Under the pieces are notes generated by a model. It saw only the letters and a list, made by a program, of their open reading frames with translations, did not search any database and was not told the DNA's origin. From Gemmatimonadaceae bacterium (GTDB lineage Bacteria > Gemmatimonadota > Gemmatimonadetes > Gemmatimonadales > Gemmatimonadaceae), in assembly GCA_037721215.1 (NCBI GenBank), contig JBBJNV010000017.1, positions 26,887-90,886 on the forward strand: DNA of 64,000 nucleotides, read 5' to 3'. The first letter of the stretch is position 1. The number at the start of each line of letters is the position of its first letter. Positions 1 through 9,592 of this stretch are shown here, one piece after another. The translations under genes and the position numbers were made by a program.

Positions 1-1
1 G

Positions 2-1267
2 TTCAACCTGGCGCCGAGCATCGGTCTGACGAACGTAGATCCCCGTGGCTATTGGGTTCGCACTCAACTTACCGGCGGGCGCTTCGTTAATCAGTCAAAG
101 CGATTGAGCTACGGCGCTTCGGCAGCTCCCACGGTGTTCGGTCTCTTCCCGGGTTTTGGCGGAGTCACCCGCTTCAGGCATTCAATATCGCCCGTCCTTA
201 GCTATCGGTATGCGCCCGCGGCGCAGGTTAGCAATGAGTTTCTCGCGGCGCTGAATGAGAACCCGCGCAACTACATCGGCTCACTTGCCGCGAATCAGGT
301 CACGCTGCAACTCGCACAGACGCTCGAGGCAAAGCTGAGGACGAAGGACACGAGCTCTACGGCCGAGGCGAAGAAGGTGAAGCTGCTGGCGCTCACTTTC
401 TCACCTCTGACATACGACTTCGAGTTGAAGCGCGCCACGGGCAGGTCTGGCTTTACAACCGATCAGTTCAGCTATGACGTGACATCCGAGCTTCTGCCCA
501 GCTTTCGGTTAGGCGTACAGTACTCCCTGTTCGAGGGAAGCGTGCTCAGCGACACGGCGCTGTTCAAACCGTTTCGGACTGGCATCAACGCGTCGCTGTC
601 ATTCAACAACCAGTCGGGAATCTTCGCTGCCATCAATCGTATCCTGGGCCGCGCGGTGCCGCAGCCCAATCCGCAGATCGAGCGCCTGGAGCGGAGCGCA
701 GATGACGCGCTCGTCCAGCGTATTGCTTCAACGCCAGTTGCTGGAAGCTCGATCGGGAACCGGCAGTTTGGAATTCCCGAGACACAAGGATGGCAGGCTT
801 CGTTTACGTTCAGCTCGTCGCGTCAACGCGCGCCGACCGGTAACGGCGTCGTCATCGACGATGACCCGCGGACCCGATGTCAGCCATTTGTCGGCAATCC
901 CTTCGTCTTCGACCAGTGTGTGCTTACTCAGCAGACCAACCCGGTGGGTGCGGTTCCGGTAGATCGTCTTACGGCAGGGGGGCCATTCATACGGACCCCG
1001 TCGCGAGAGAATCTCAACTCGCAGATGAGCTTCAACATCACGCCGAAGTGGTCAGCGTCGTGGGGCACTAACTACGATTTTCAGGCCGCGCAGTTCGGGA
1101 GTCAGACGGTGACGTTACAGCGCGAGTTGCATGACTGGCGCACCATTTTCGCGTTTACCAAAGGTCCGAACGGTAACTTCGCGTTCAACTTCTTCATCGC
1201 CTTGACCGCGCAGCCAGACATAAAGTTCAACTACGACAGGCAGACCTACCGGCAATCCGGACAGTAG
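2..1267 (+). CDS. LptD-like outer-membrane protein, C-terminal part (5' end outside window)
   Basis: The reading frame is open from base 2, so the gene enters from the left edge and only its last roughly 420 residues are seen. The sequence has the alternating polar/aromatic pattern of outer-membrane beta strands, with repeats of the type 'RFRHSISPVLSYRY' and a C-terminal run ending in an aromatic-rich strand. The 'hSISPxxSY' pattern is typical of the barrel part of LPS-assembly protein LptD (OstA family), which inserts lipopolysaccharide into the outer leaflet. A TTG at 104 is in frame but lies inside the barrel and is not the true start. The assignment to LptD rests on pattern recognition of the C-terminal half; another large barrel of the same superfamily is possible. 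Confidence 0.6.
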   Translation, partial: FNLAPSIGLTNVDPRGYWVRTQLTGGRFVNQSKRLSYGASAAPTVFGLFPGFGGVTRFRHSISPVLSYRYAPAAQVSNEFLAALNENPRNYIGSLAANQVTLQLAQTLEAKLRTKDTSSTAEAKKVKLLALTFSPLTYDFELKRATGRSGFTTDQFSYDVTSELLPSFRLGVQYSLFEGSVLSDTALFKPFRTGINASLSFNNQSGIFAAINRILGRAVPQPNPQIERLERSADDALVQRIASTPVAGSSIGNRQFGIPETQGWQASFTFSSSRQRAPTGNGVVIDDDPRTRCQPFVGNPFVFDQCVLTQQTNPVGAVPVDRLTAGGPFIRTPSRENLNSQMSFNITPKWSASWGTNYDFQAAQFGSQTVTLQRELHDWRTIFAFTKGPNGNFAFNFFIALTAQPDIKFNYDRQTYRQSGQ

Positions 1268-1271
1268 CGCG

Positions 1272-2288
1272 ATGCAATCGATTCTACACATCACCAACGG
1301 TGACTGTGCAGGAGATCTGATCAGGGCCTCGGGGATCGCCGGCGATGTGCTTGCGTGGCGCGACATCCTCCATGAGGGGCCGGTCCCGCGATTGCCCCTT
1401 ACGCAGCTTAGCCTGGTGCGCGCCGACTTCCTTGCTGGCGAAGGGCTGGGTGAGGCCGCCCGGATTCGTGCGGATTTCGCCGAGCGCGACTCGACGCTGA
1501 TGCGCTTTGACTGCTACGACCAGGTAGTGCTCTGGTTCGAATGGGACCTGTACGATCAGCTGCAGCTTATTCAGCTGCTCGATTTCTTCTCGGCCAACTG
1601 GTCCGGGGACTCGAGCGAGACCCATCCTCGCCTCGATATTGTCTGCATCGAAGGTTACCTCGGCAATACCGCTGTTGAGGATTACCCATCGCTTTTCGAA
1701 AAGCGCGCTCCGGTCACCGGGGAGATGCTCAAGGTCGGCCGGGATGCGTGGCGTGCGTTTACGTCCTCCGATCTGCAGGATGTAGAGTTGTTCATCCGCG
1801 GTGATACGACCCCGCTGCCATTTCTTCGTGACGCATTTTTCCGGGCACTCGAAGAATTTCCGTCCGCGCGAAACGGATTGTCGCGATCGGAGTCACAACT
1901 GTTGGAAGCGGTCTCCGGCGGACCTCTTGGATTTTCGGAACTGTTCAAACGCGTTTCGCAGCGCGAAGCCCGTGTCTTCTGCGGTGACATGGCGGTGGCG
2001 GGTTACCTGGAGCGCATGAGCGCGAAGCCTGAGCCGCTCGTTTCATATGCCTCGGGCGACCGGATCCGCTATCCTCGCGATGGTGAGGATTCGGCGGCAT
2101 TTCGAAACGCGCAGGTTGCCCTGACGGAGGCAGGACGCTCGGTTCTCGCGGGCGGGCGCGACTGGATCGACATGGGGGGTGCCGACCGGTGGCTTGGCGG
2201 CGTCCATCTTCAGGGTAGAAATTCACCCTGGCGGTGGGATTCAGATGCGGAGACACTTCGAATGCGCGAGAGCGGCGTGAATGGCTGA
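1272..2288 (+). CDS. DUF1835 domain-containing protein
   Basis: This 338-residue protein opens with the DUF1835 signature: 'HITNGD' at residues 6-11, then 'GDVLAWRDILHEGPVP' at about residues 24-39. The family has no established biochemical role. The C-terminal half, from about residue 200, looks helical and could be a winged-helix-like domain, but I cannot assign it. The gene starts 4 bases after the barrel gene ends, and its last 8 bases overlap the start of hutH, so it is probably translated together with hutH. That makes a role linked to histidine use possible, but this is only inferred from position. There is no signal peptide, so it should be cytoplasmic. Confidence 0.8.
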   Translation: MQSILHITNGDCAGDLIRASGIAGDVLAWRDILHEGPVPRLPLTQLSLVRADFLAGEGLGEAARIRADFAERDSTLMRFDCYDQVVLWFEWDLYDQLQLIQLLDFFSANWSGDSSETHPRLDIVCIEGYLGNTAVEDYPSLFEKRAPVTGEMLKVGRDAWRAFTSSDLQDVELFIRGDTTPLPFLRDAFFRALEEFPSARNGLSRSESQLLEAVSGGPLGFSELFKRVSQREARVFCGDMAVAGYLERMSAKPEPLVSYASGDRIRYPRDGEDSAAFRNAQVALTEAGRSVLAGGRDWIDMGGADRWLGGVHLQGRNSPWRWDSDAETLRMRESGVNG

Positions 2289-3798
2289 GGGCGTTTCCAG
2301 CATCGAGATCGATGGGAACTCGCTGGACATCGAAGGCGTGCGTGCCGTGTCTGATGGCGGAGCTGGAGTAACCCTTGGGCCCGGGTCGCGATCGAAAATG
2401 CGGAACACGCAACTCGTCATTGCCGGCATCGTCGAGCGGGGCGATGTGGTTTACGGCGTTACTACCGGATTCGGCAAGCTTTCCGAGATAGCCATCCCGC
2501 GCGACCGGCTAGCCGAGCTGCAGGTGAACCTCGTTCGCAGCCATGCGGCGGGGGTAGGTCCGTTTCTGCCGCAACGCGAAGTGCGCGCAATGATGCTGCT
2601 TCGGGCCAATGTGCTCGCGAAGGGATTCTCCGGCGCGAGGCCCGCGCTGGTCGATCTGCTGATCGGCATGTTGAACGCCGGTCTTTACCCACTGGTGCAC
2701 GAGCAAGGCAGCGTGGGGGCAAGCGGGGATCTTGCACCGCTCGCAGCCCTCGGACTAGCACTTATTGGGGAAGGCACGCTGTGCCAGGACGAAAATCCGG
2801 CGCGTGACGCGGCACGCGCCCTCCGCGACAACGGTCTCGAGCCTCTCCAGCTTGGACCCAAAGAAGGAATCACTCTCATCAATGGCACACAGGCGCATAC
2901 CGCGATCGCGTCCCTTGCTGTTGCCGACGCGCGAACGCTCTGGCAAACGGCGCATGTCGCCGGCGCGATGTCTCTCGAAGCATTGCTTGGAACTCCAGTT
3001 GCGTTCGATGAGCGGATTCACGACGCAAGGGGGCAGTCCGGACAGCGCCGGTCGGCAGCACTTCTTCGCGATCTATTGGCGGATAGCGCGCTCAGGGAAT
3101 CCCATCGGTTTGGCGATCCGAGGGTGCAGGATCCGTACTGCCTTCGATGCATGCCCCAGGTTCACGGGCCTGTTCTGGACGCGCTCGACTGGATTGCAGA
3201 TATCGTCACGCGCGAGCTGAACGCCGCCACCGACAATCCACTCGTGTTCGAGAACGGCGAAACACTGAGCGGCGGCAATTTTCACGGGCAGGCGGTGGGG
3301 ATGGCGCTCGACTTCCTCGCCATTATCATGACCAACCTCGCAACCATCGCTGAGAGGCGGATTGACCGCCTGGTACATCCTGATTTCAACCAAGGATTGC
3401 CTGCCTTCCTTTCGGCAGATGCGGGGGTCAACTCCGGTTTCATGATGGCTCAGGTTACCGCGGCCGCACTCGCCAGTGAATGCAAAGTGTTGTCGCATCC
3501 CGCTACGGTTGACACGATTCCCACCGACGGGAACAGGGAGGACGTTGTACCAATGTCGATGGGCGCGGCCTGGAAGGCGCGGCGCATCATTGGCAACGTG
3601 AGAAATGTGCTCGCTATCGAGCTGATGTGCGCTGCGCAGGCGTTGGACTTTCGCGCGCCGGTTAAACCGGGCCCCAGGATGCAGAGGGCGCACAATACGG
3701 TGCGATCGACCGTCTCGCATCTCGACGACGACCGGGCGTTGAGCGGCGACATTGCGGCTCTTGCCTCAGCCATTGAAAGCGGCGGGTTCAACACGTGA
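2281..3798 (+). CDS. hutH: Histidine ammonia-lyase
   Basis: HutH (EC 4.3.1.3) removes ammonia from L-histidine to give urocanate, the first step of the Hut pathway. The 505-residue length is normal for the family. The Ala147-Ser148-Gly149 triad within '[11 protein letters not shown]' is the site that cyclises into the MIO electrophile. Tyr58 in 'VYGVTTGFG' corresponds to the catalytic tyrosine region, and a conserved 'NPLVF' segment follows in the second half. The ATG at 2281 overlaps the upstream DUF1835 gene by 8 bases, and the TGA stop overlaps the GTG start of hutU by 4 bases, which suggests translational coupling. The enzyme is expected to be a cytoplasmic homotetramer. Confidence 0.97.
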   Translation: MAEGVSSIEIDGNSLDIEGVRAVSDGGAGVTLGPGSRSKMRNTQLVIAGIVERGDVVYGVTTGFGKLSEIAIPRDRLAELQVNLVRSHAAGVGPFLPQREVRAMMLLRANVLAKGFSGARPALVDLLIGMLNAGLYPLVHEQGSVGASGDLAPLAALGLALIGEGTLCQDENPARDAARALRDNGLEPLQLGPKEGITLINGTQAHTAIASLAVADARTLWQTAHVAGAMSLEALLGTPVAFDERIHDARGQSGQRRSAALLRDLLADSALRESHRFGDPRVQDPYCLRCMPQVHGPVLDALDWIADIVTRELNAATDNPLVFENGETLSGGNFHGQAVGMALDFLAIIMTNLATIAERRIDRLVHPDFNQGLPAFLSADAGVNSGFMMAQVTAAALASECKVLSHPATVDTIPTDGNREDVVPMSMGAAWKARRIIGNVRNVLAIELMCAAQALDFRAPVKPGPRMQRAHNTVRSTVSHLDDDRALSGDIAALASAIESGGFNT

Positions 3799-5528
3799 TT
3801 GCTGATGGCACGATTACGGAAGGGGTGCCCGCACCGAACGGCGTGACGATATCGCGTCGCGCGCCCGTCAGATCACCCCGTGGCCGCGAGATATCGTGCC
3901 GGGGGTGGCAGCAGGAAGCTGCCCTTCGGATGCTGATGAACAATCTCGATCCGGATGTCGCTGAGCGTCCCGAGGAGCTTGTCGTATATGGCGGAACGGG
4001 CAAGGCCGCGCGCAACTGGGAGTCGTTCGACGCAATAGTGCGATCGCTGCGCGTGCTTGGGGACGACGAAACGCTGATCGTCCAGAGCGGCAAGCCCGTT
4101 GCGGTATTCCGAACGCATACGTCGGCACCACGGGTTCTGATCGCCAACAGCAATCTGGTGGGAAGGTGGGCAACGTGGGACAAGTTCCGTGAACTGGAGC
4201 GGATGGGCCTCACGATGTATGGACAGATGACTGCTGGTTCCTGGATATATATCGGTTCACAGGGAATCGTTCAGGGTACGTACGAAACGTTCGGCTCAGT
4301 AGCGGAGCGGCACTTCGGCGGAACCCTGGCCGGGCGACTGGTAGTCACGGCAGGCCTCGGTGGGATGGGCGGTGCGCAACCGCTTGCGGCGACGATGCAG
4401 GGTGCCGCTGTGCTCGCGATCGAGGTTGATGAATCCCGCGTAGACAAGCGGATCGGCACCGGGTACTGCGACCGCAAGACCGGTAGTCTCGAAGAAGCTC
4501 TGGCATGGCTGGACGTTGCGCTGGACCACCGCGCGGCGCTTGCCGTTGGCCTGGTTGGGAATGCAGCGGATGTCATTCCCGAGCTGGTCGCGCGTGGAAG
4601 GATTCCCGACGTACTGACAGATCAAACGAGCGCCCACGACATGCTGAACGGTTACGTGCCGGCGGGGATGCCGCTGAGTGAAGCCCTCGCACTGCGTACG
4701 GCCGATCCGGACGGGTATGTGGAGCTATCAACGGCCTCGGCGGTAGTCCACGTAACGGCGATGCTCGCGCTTCAGCGGATGGGCTCCATCACGTTCGATT
4801 ATGGCAACAACATACGAACTGTGGCATTCGATGCCGGCGTCGACGACGCGTTCAGCATTCCGGGCTTTGTCCCTGAGTATGTGCGACCACTTTTCTGCGA
4901 AGGGAAGGGTCCGTTCCGCTGGGTTGCGCTCTCGGGTGATCCGGCAGATATCGCAAGAACGGACGACCTGGTGCTCGATCTCTTCCCGGCCGACGAGCAC
5001 TTGAGGCGATGGATTACACTCGCGCGTGAAAGAATCAGCTTTCAGGGTCTTCCCGCCCGGATCTGCTGGCTCGGACAGGGCGAGCGAGCGCGGTTCGGGG
5101 TTGCCATCAACGATCTCGTAGCGTCTGGAGAACTTTCGGCACCAGTGGTGATAGGCCGCGATCATCTGGATACCGGCAGCGTTGCCTCGCCATTCAGGGA
5201 AACGGAAGGAATGCGCGATGGCAGCGACGCCATCGCCGACTGGGCAATTCTCAACGCAATGTTGAACGTCGCCAGCGGTGCCTCGTGGGTGTCGTTCCAC
5301 CACGGTGGCGGCGTCGGGATTGGCAACTCCCTGCACGCCGGGCAGGTCATTGTCGCGGACGGAAGCGCTGAAATGCGGCTGCGACTCGAGCGTGTTCTGA
5401 CCAACGATCCCGGCATTGGTGTCGCGCGTCATGCTGACGCCGGATACAAGGCTGCAATCGAAACCGCAAATGCCCACGGCATAATTCTGCCGATGCCGCC
5501 TCTGCCAGCTCCCGATCAGAAAAGCTGA
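3795..5528 (+). CDS. hutU: Urocanate hydratase
   Basis: HutU (EC 4.2.1.49) converts urocanate to imidazolonepropionate using tightly bound NAD+ as an electrophile. The 577-residue protein has '[11 protein letters not shown]' at 65-75, the dinucleotide-binding run '[15 protein letters not shown]' at 185-199, 'TDQTSAHD' at 275-282 and '[10 protein letters not shown]' around residue 424. That cysteine matches the essential Cys410 of the Pseudomonas enzyme. The GTG start at 3795 overlaps hutH by 4 bases and gives an N-terminus about 15-20 residues longer than usual, so a later start is possible. The stop is directly followed by the ATG of the radical SAM gene. Confidence 0.96.
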   Translation: MIADGTITEGVPAPNGVTISRRAPVRSPRGREISCRGWQQEAALRMLMNNLDPDVAERPEELVVYGGTGKAARNWESFDAIVRSLRVLGDDETLIVQSGKPVAVFRTHTSAPRVLIANSNLVGRWATWDKFRELERMGLTMYGQMTAGSWIYIGSQGIVQGTYETFGSVAERHFGGTLAGRLVVTAGLGGMGGAQPLAATMQGAAVLAIEVDESRVDKRIGTGYCDRKTGSLEEALAWLDVALDHRAALAVGLVGNAADVIPELVARGRIPDVLTDQTSAHDMLNGYVPAGMPLSEALALRTADPDGYVELSTASAVVHVTAMLALQRMGSITFDYGNNIRTVAFDAGVDDAFSIPGFVPEYVRPLFCEGKGPFRWVALSGDPADIARTDDLVLDLFPADEHLRRWITLARERISFQGLPARICWLGQGERARFGVAINDLVASGELSAPVVIGRDHLDTGSVASPFRETEGMRDGSDAIADWAILNAMLNVASGASWVSFHHGGGVGIGNSLHAGQVIVADGSAEMRLRLERVLTNDPGIGVARHADAGYKAAIETANAHGIILPMPPLPAPDQKS

Positions 5529-6500
5529 ATGCTGTCGAGCAAGTTCAAACCCTGGCATGTTCCCGTATTTCTCGCGAAGTACGCATATCTGACCGTCGTC
5601 AACAAGCCCATTCTCGTTCATTTCGAGGTCACGCTTCGGTGCAATGCGCGGTGCGGTTTCTGCGACTACTGGAAGACAGAACCATCGGCGCGGGCGAATG
5701 AACTCAAGAGCTTTGTCGACGCCGCCAGGTTCTTCAATCCGATGATGATCACGTATACGGGGGGTGAGCCGACTCTCCGCCGTGATCTTGAAGACATCGT
5801 CTCATCGGTGAGCGATGCCGTCAGCGTACAATACTCGACGCTTCTTACACACGGCGGCATGCTGACGATCGAACGCGCCAAGTCACTGTGGGACGCGGGC
5901 ATTCACCAGTTCAATTTCTCCCTCGATTTTCTCGACGAACGCCACGACACCGCTCGCGGCATTCCCGGACTTTCGGCAAAGATCTTCGATGTCATCCCGC
6001 GTATGCGCACAATCGGCATCGACAGCATCCGCTTCAACACGGTGATAAAGGATTCCAACCTGGATCAGTTGATGCCTATCGTCACACGTGCCGAGCAGCT
6101 CGGCTGCGGGGTCAACTTCAGCTCGTATACGGATTCCAAGAATGGCAGCCGCGATGGTCTCATCGCTCAGTCGCGGGTCCCGGAGCTGGAAGCGGTGATC
6201 GAAGAGTTGCTGGCGTTCAAACGGCGAAAGCGGGGAGTGATCACGAACTCGGATTACTACCTCGAGCAGATTCCCCGCTATGTTCGCGGCGAAGCAATGG
6301 AGCCGTGTCGCTCCGGAATGCGCACGATCCACGTCGATCCCACCGGACACGTCAAGCGCTGTCCGGACTTCGCCACCGATTTTCACTGGAGCGAGTTTCG
6401 GAAATATCGACCGATAGACTGTAACGCATGCTATTATGCCTGCCGCGGCGAAGCGCAGGCGCCACTACGGCTGTCGCGCATTCGCGATGTCATGGCATAG
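5529..6500 (+). CDS. Radical SAM protein with SPASM-like C-terminal cysteines, inside the hut operon
   Basis: The 323-residue protein carries the radical SAM cluster motif CxxxCxxC at Cys38, Cys42 and Cys45 ('CNARCGFC'), followed by 'YTGGEPTLRRD' at 76-86, the SAM-binding GGE region. Its C-terminus has five more cysteines (260, 278, 298, 301 and 305), a spacing like the auxiliary Fe-S cluster region of SPASM/Twitch enzymes. Such enzymes often modify peptides or cofactors, but the substrate cannot be read from the sequence. The ATG at 5529 follows the hutU stop with no gap, and hutI begins 9 bases downstream. This gene is therefore embedded in the hut operon, where no radical SAM step is part of the known pathway. 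Confidence 0.9.
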   Translation: MLSSKFKPWHVPVFLAKYAYLTVVNKPILVHFEVTLRCNARCGFCDYWKTEPSARANELKSFVDAARFFNPMMITYTGGEPTLRRDLEDIVSSVSDAVSVQYSTLLTHGGMLTIERAKSLWDAGIHQFNFSLDFLDERHDTARGIPGLSAKIFDVIPRMRTIGIDSIRFNTVIKDSNLDQLMPIVTRAEQLGCGVNFSSYTDSKNGSRDGLIAQSRVPELEAVIEELLAFKRRKRGVITNSDYYLEQIPRYVRGEAMEPCRSGMRTIHVDPTGHVKRCPDFATDFHWSEFRKYRPIDCNACYYACRGEAQAPLRLSRIRDVMA

Positions 6501-6509
6501 CTCCGGACA

Positions 6510-7790
6510 TTGAGTCAGATCCTCTTCGTAAACGCCGCGCAGGTTGTGACGTGCGCGGGTCCTGCGCGTGGTCGTCGCGGGATTGAAATGGGCGAGGCGG
6601 GAGTACTGACCGGGACCGCAATCGCGATTGAAAACGAGCGCATCGCGGCGGTGGGTTCGCAGGCAGATCTGGAGCGTGAATTTCCGGACGCTACGCGCAT
6701 TGATTGTGCGAATACGGTGATCACCCCCGGACTGGTGGACTCGCATACCCATGCGCTTTTTGGCAGAGCGCGGTACGAAGAACATGAGCAGCGCGCTGCG
6801 GGTGCGGATTATATGGCTATTGCGCGGCGTGGCGGTGGAATCCACTCATCCGTTGCGGATCTGCGTGCGCGGAGCGAAGACGACCTTTATGCACTTGCAC
6901 TGCCGCGCCTGCGCAGGCTCGCTTCGTATGGATCGACGACCATTGAAGTGAAGTCCGGTTACGGACTATCGGTCGATGACGAGCTCAAATCGCTGCGCGT
7001 TGTCAGGCGTCTTAGCGAAGCACTGCCGATGCGCCTCATACCGACGTGGCTTGGAGCCCACGAGATTCCGCTCGATCATCGGGGGGCTGACAGGAGTCGC
7101 TCCGATTACGTAGCCCTTCTGTTGAATGAATTGCTCCCAGTGGTCGCCCGCGATAAGCTGGCTCGCTTCGCTGATGTGTTCTGCGAGCCCGGTGTGTTCA
7201 CAATCGCCGAAACACGTTCTATCCTCACAGCATCCAGATCGGCCGGCCTCGGGCTGAAACTCCACGCCGATGAGCTCGAACCCTACGGTGGTGCCGAACT
7301 GGCCGCCGAGCTGGGCGCTATCTCTGCGGACCACCTCGCCTCGATTTCGGCAGCCGGTATCGAGGCAATCGCAACCTCCGGCACGGTCGCAACGCTTCTT
7401 CCCGGCACAATGCTGTTCCTCGGCAAGCACAGGCAGGCGCCTGCGCGCCGTCTCATCGACGCTGGCGCGGCGGTGGCGCTGGCAACCGACTTCAATCCCG
7501 GCACTTCACCGACGTTCAACTTTCCCCTCATCCTCACTCTGGGCGTGAGCCAGCTCGGCATGAGCGCAGCGGAGGTTCTTATCGCCGCAACCGTGAACGG
7601 GGCGGCAGCGCTTGGGCTCGCCGCAGAAACAGGTCAGATCGCCACAGGTTTTTCAGCCGACCTCGCGATCTTCCACGCAGATGATGTCCGGGAGATACCG
7701 TATTGGTACGGTGATCGTCGTTGTAGGAGCACGTGGGCGCGAGGAAAACCTTGTCACGCTTACGGCGCTGCCGATAACTTGAGCGCATAG
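6510..7790 (+). CDS. hutI: Imidazolonepropionase
   Basis: HutI (EC 3.5.2.7) opens the ring of 4-imidazolone-5-propionate to give N-formimino-L-glutamate. It belongs to the amidohydrolase superfamily. Metal ligands are visible as His79 and His81 in 'DSHTHALFG', a histidine in 'LHADEL' (His252) and Asp327 in 'LATDFNPG'. At 426 residues it is slightly longer than the usual 400-410 because of its N-terminus and an insertion of about ten residues near position 20. The start is TTG at 6510, 9 bases after the radical SAM gene. No hutF, hutG or ftcD follows, so the fate of formiminoglutamate is not encoded here. Confidence 0.96.
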   Translation: MSQILFVNAAQVVTCAGPARGRRGIEMGEAGVLTGTAIAIENERIAAVGSQADLEREFPDATRIDCANTVITPGLVDSHTHALFGRARYEEHEQRAAGADYMAIARRGGGIHSSVADLRARSEDDLYALALPRLRRLASYGSTTIEVKSGYGLSVDDELKSLRVVRRLSEALPMRLIPTWLGAHEIPLDHRGADRSRSDYVALLLNELLPVVARDKLARFADVFCEPGVFTIAETRSILTASRSAGLGLKLHADELEPYGGAELAAELGAISADHLASISAAGIEAIATSGTVATLLPGTMLFLGKHRQAPARRLIDAGAAVALATDFNPGTSPTFNFPLILTLGVSQLGMSAAEVLIAATVNGAAALGLAAETGQIATGFSADLAIFHADDVREIPYWYGDRRCRSTWARGKPCHAYGAADNLSA

Positions 7791-7840
7791 CGGTAGTCGT
7801 CACGCCGGGTGCGCCCGCTGGTCACGCCTCATCACTCAAG

Positions 7841-9592
7841 ATGTCCAACATCGATAAGCTCAAGAAGAAGGCCGCCGAGTTCGAGAACAAAAAACAGTAC
7901 GAAAAGCCGCTCGAGCTTTACGAGCAGATTCTCAACCACACGCGTGCGGGTGAAGAGGATCGCGAAGTTCCCTTGTACAACAAGGTCGGCGGTCTGCACT
8001 ACCGTATCGGCAACAACGAGCAGGCCATCGGCTATTACGAGAAGGCTGCAGACCTGTACGCCGAAGGCGGTTTTTTCAACAATGCTATCGCGCTGTGCAA
8101 CAAGATCCTGAGATACGCGCCAGGCCGGACGGTCATTTACTACAAACTCGGATCCTCAGCGCGAAAAAAGGCTTCAATAGCGACGCCAACCAGAATTTCC
8201 TCGAGTACGCAGACCGGATGCAGCGCCTCGGAAAGGTGGACGAGGCACTCCGTGCGCTCAAGGAGTTTTGCGGATCTCTGCCCCGGGCAGGGCGATGTAC
8301 GGCTCATGCTCGCTGAGCAGCTCGCCCGTGCCGACCGTAAGCCCGAAGCACTGGAGCAATTGCAGCTCCTGTATGAAACACTCGAGTCGGAAGGCCGGAC
8401 GGTGGAGGCAACAGCCGCTGTCGACCGCATGAAGGTTATCGACCCGTCGTTTCTGCCCACGCGATCGGCGACACCGCCTCAGCGGAAGAAGGATGACCTC
8501 GTATTTCTCGACCTGGACTTCAATACCGCTGAACTCGGGGCGCCAGCTACGGATGCGGCAATTGGAGAGGCTATGGGCGCCGGGACCAGCAGCGACGCAG
8601 GCGTCATCCCGGAAGGATTTGTACAAGCCGAGCCTGCGGCTGAGACGGAAGAATCCGAACACACTGCGGCAACGGCTGTGCCGGAACGCCAAGTCGAGGC
8701 CGCGGCGCCCAGTGCACCGGAAGGTCTCGGGATGACGTCTGTGGAACGCGAGCGCATCGCGGCGATTACGCCATTGTCAGTTCAGTCGATAGATGAAGAA
8801 GTCTACTCCGCACCTTCGCCTGCAGCTGCTTCAGACCTCGTCTACATTCTGCCGGACGTCGAAAACCCGGCACTAGCGAACGAGAGCCGCACATGGGAAG
8901 ACTCGTCTGATGCCGACCCGGTTGGGGGTGACCACAAAATGCAGCTTGAAGCTGAGCTTCTGCATCTCGAGCTGGCGCCGATAATCGACAGTGTGGATTT
9001 CCCCACTGCAGAAAAGACGGCAAATCGTACCGGCAGGCAAGGAACCAACGGACTTCCCGATGACGATTTCGTTGACCTGGGCGATTGGCTGGAGCGAAAC
9101 CGCACGCCGGCCTCCACGAGAATGGTGGCGCACGATCAGGAGCCCGAGGACAACGAGCAGAAGGATTTCGGCGAGATGCTCGACAAGTTCAAGGAAGGTA
9201 TCTCCAGGAATGTCGATAACGCGGATTTTGAAAGCCACTACGATCTGGGAATTGCTTTCAGGGAAATGGGTTTGCTCGACGAAGCAATTGGATCGTTTCA
9301 GAAAGCGTCGCGTGGCGAAGCGCAGCGGCTGCGGGCGTCGGAAGCGATGTGGCAATGTTTCATCGACAAGGATGAGCCGGCGGTCGCGACGGCGGTTCTT
9401 CAAGGGCTCGCCCGCGATTCCCAAATGGGCGACTGTCAATTGGTCGGAGTTCTTTACCTGCTCGGACGAGCGGCCGAGGCGCTGGGCCGCCTCGAAGAGG
9501 CAGAGTCGTACTACCATCGTGTCATTGCCGTGCATATCAGATTCCGCGACGCCAGCGCCAGACTATCAGCCTTGGCGCAGACATCCCGGTGA
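7841..9592 (+). CDS. TPR repeat protein with two compensating frameshifts
   Basis: This is a tetratricopeptide-repeat protein of about 583 residues with TPR units at the N-terminus (about residues 10-200), a long acidic low-complexity middle, and more TPR units after residue 450 ('YDLGIAFREMGLLDEAIGSFQKA'). The frame as it stands reads a nonsense-like, arginine/serine-rich stretch between about 8150 and 8269. The adjacent frame there reads a good TPR sequence ('NFLEYADRMQRLGKVDEAL'). One base appears to be missing next to 8150 and one extra T present in the TTTT run at 8266-8269; correcting both restores a continuous repeat domain. The stop overlaps the GTG of the next gene by 4 bases. It resembles the second TPR gene at 13287. 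The partner proteins are unknown. Confidence 0.8.
   Translation: MSNIDKLKKKAAEFENKKQYEKPLELYEQILNHTRAGEEDREVPLYNKVGGLHYRIGNNEQAIGYYEKAADLYAEGGFFNNAIALCNKILRYAPGRTVIYYKLGSSARKKASIATPTRISSSTQTGCSASERWTRHSVRSRSFADLCPGQGDVRLMLAEQLARADRKPEALEQLQLLYETLESEGRTVEATAAVDRMKVIDPSFLPTRSATPPQRKKDDLVFLDLDFNTAELGAPATDAAIGEAMGAGTSSDAGVIPEGFVQAEPAAETEESEHTAATAVPERQVEAAAPSAPEGLGMTSVERERIAAITPLSVQSIDEEVYSAPSPAAASDLVYILPDVENPALANESRTWEDSSDADPVGGDHKMQLEAELLHLELAPIIDSVDFPTAEKTANRTGRQGTNGLPDDDFVDLGDWLERNRTPASTRMVAHDQEPEDNEQKDFGEMLDKFKEGISRNVDNADFESHYDLGIAFREMGLLDEAIGSFQKASRGEAQRLRASEAMWQCFIDKDEPAVATAVLQGLARDSQMGDCQLVGVLYLLGRAAEALGRLEEAESYYHRVIAVHIRFRDASARLSALAQTSR

Noticed and set aside
4728..5621. Minus-strand frame of 297 codons opposite hutU
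   Set aside because: A shadow of urocanate hydratase in GC-rich sequence; no family pattern.
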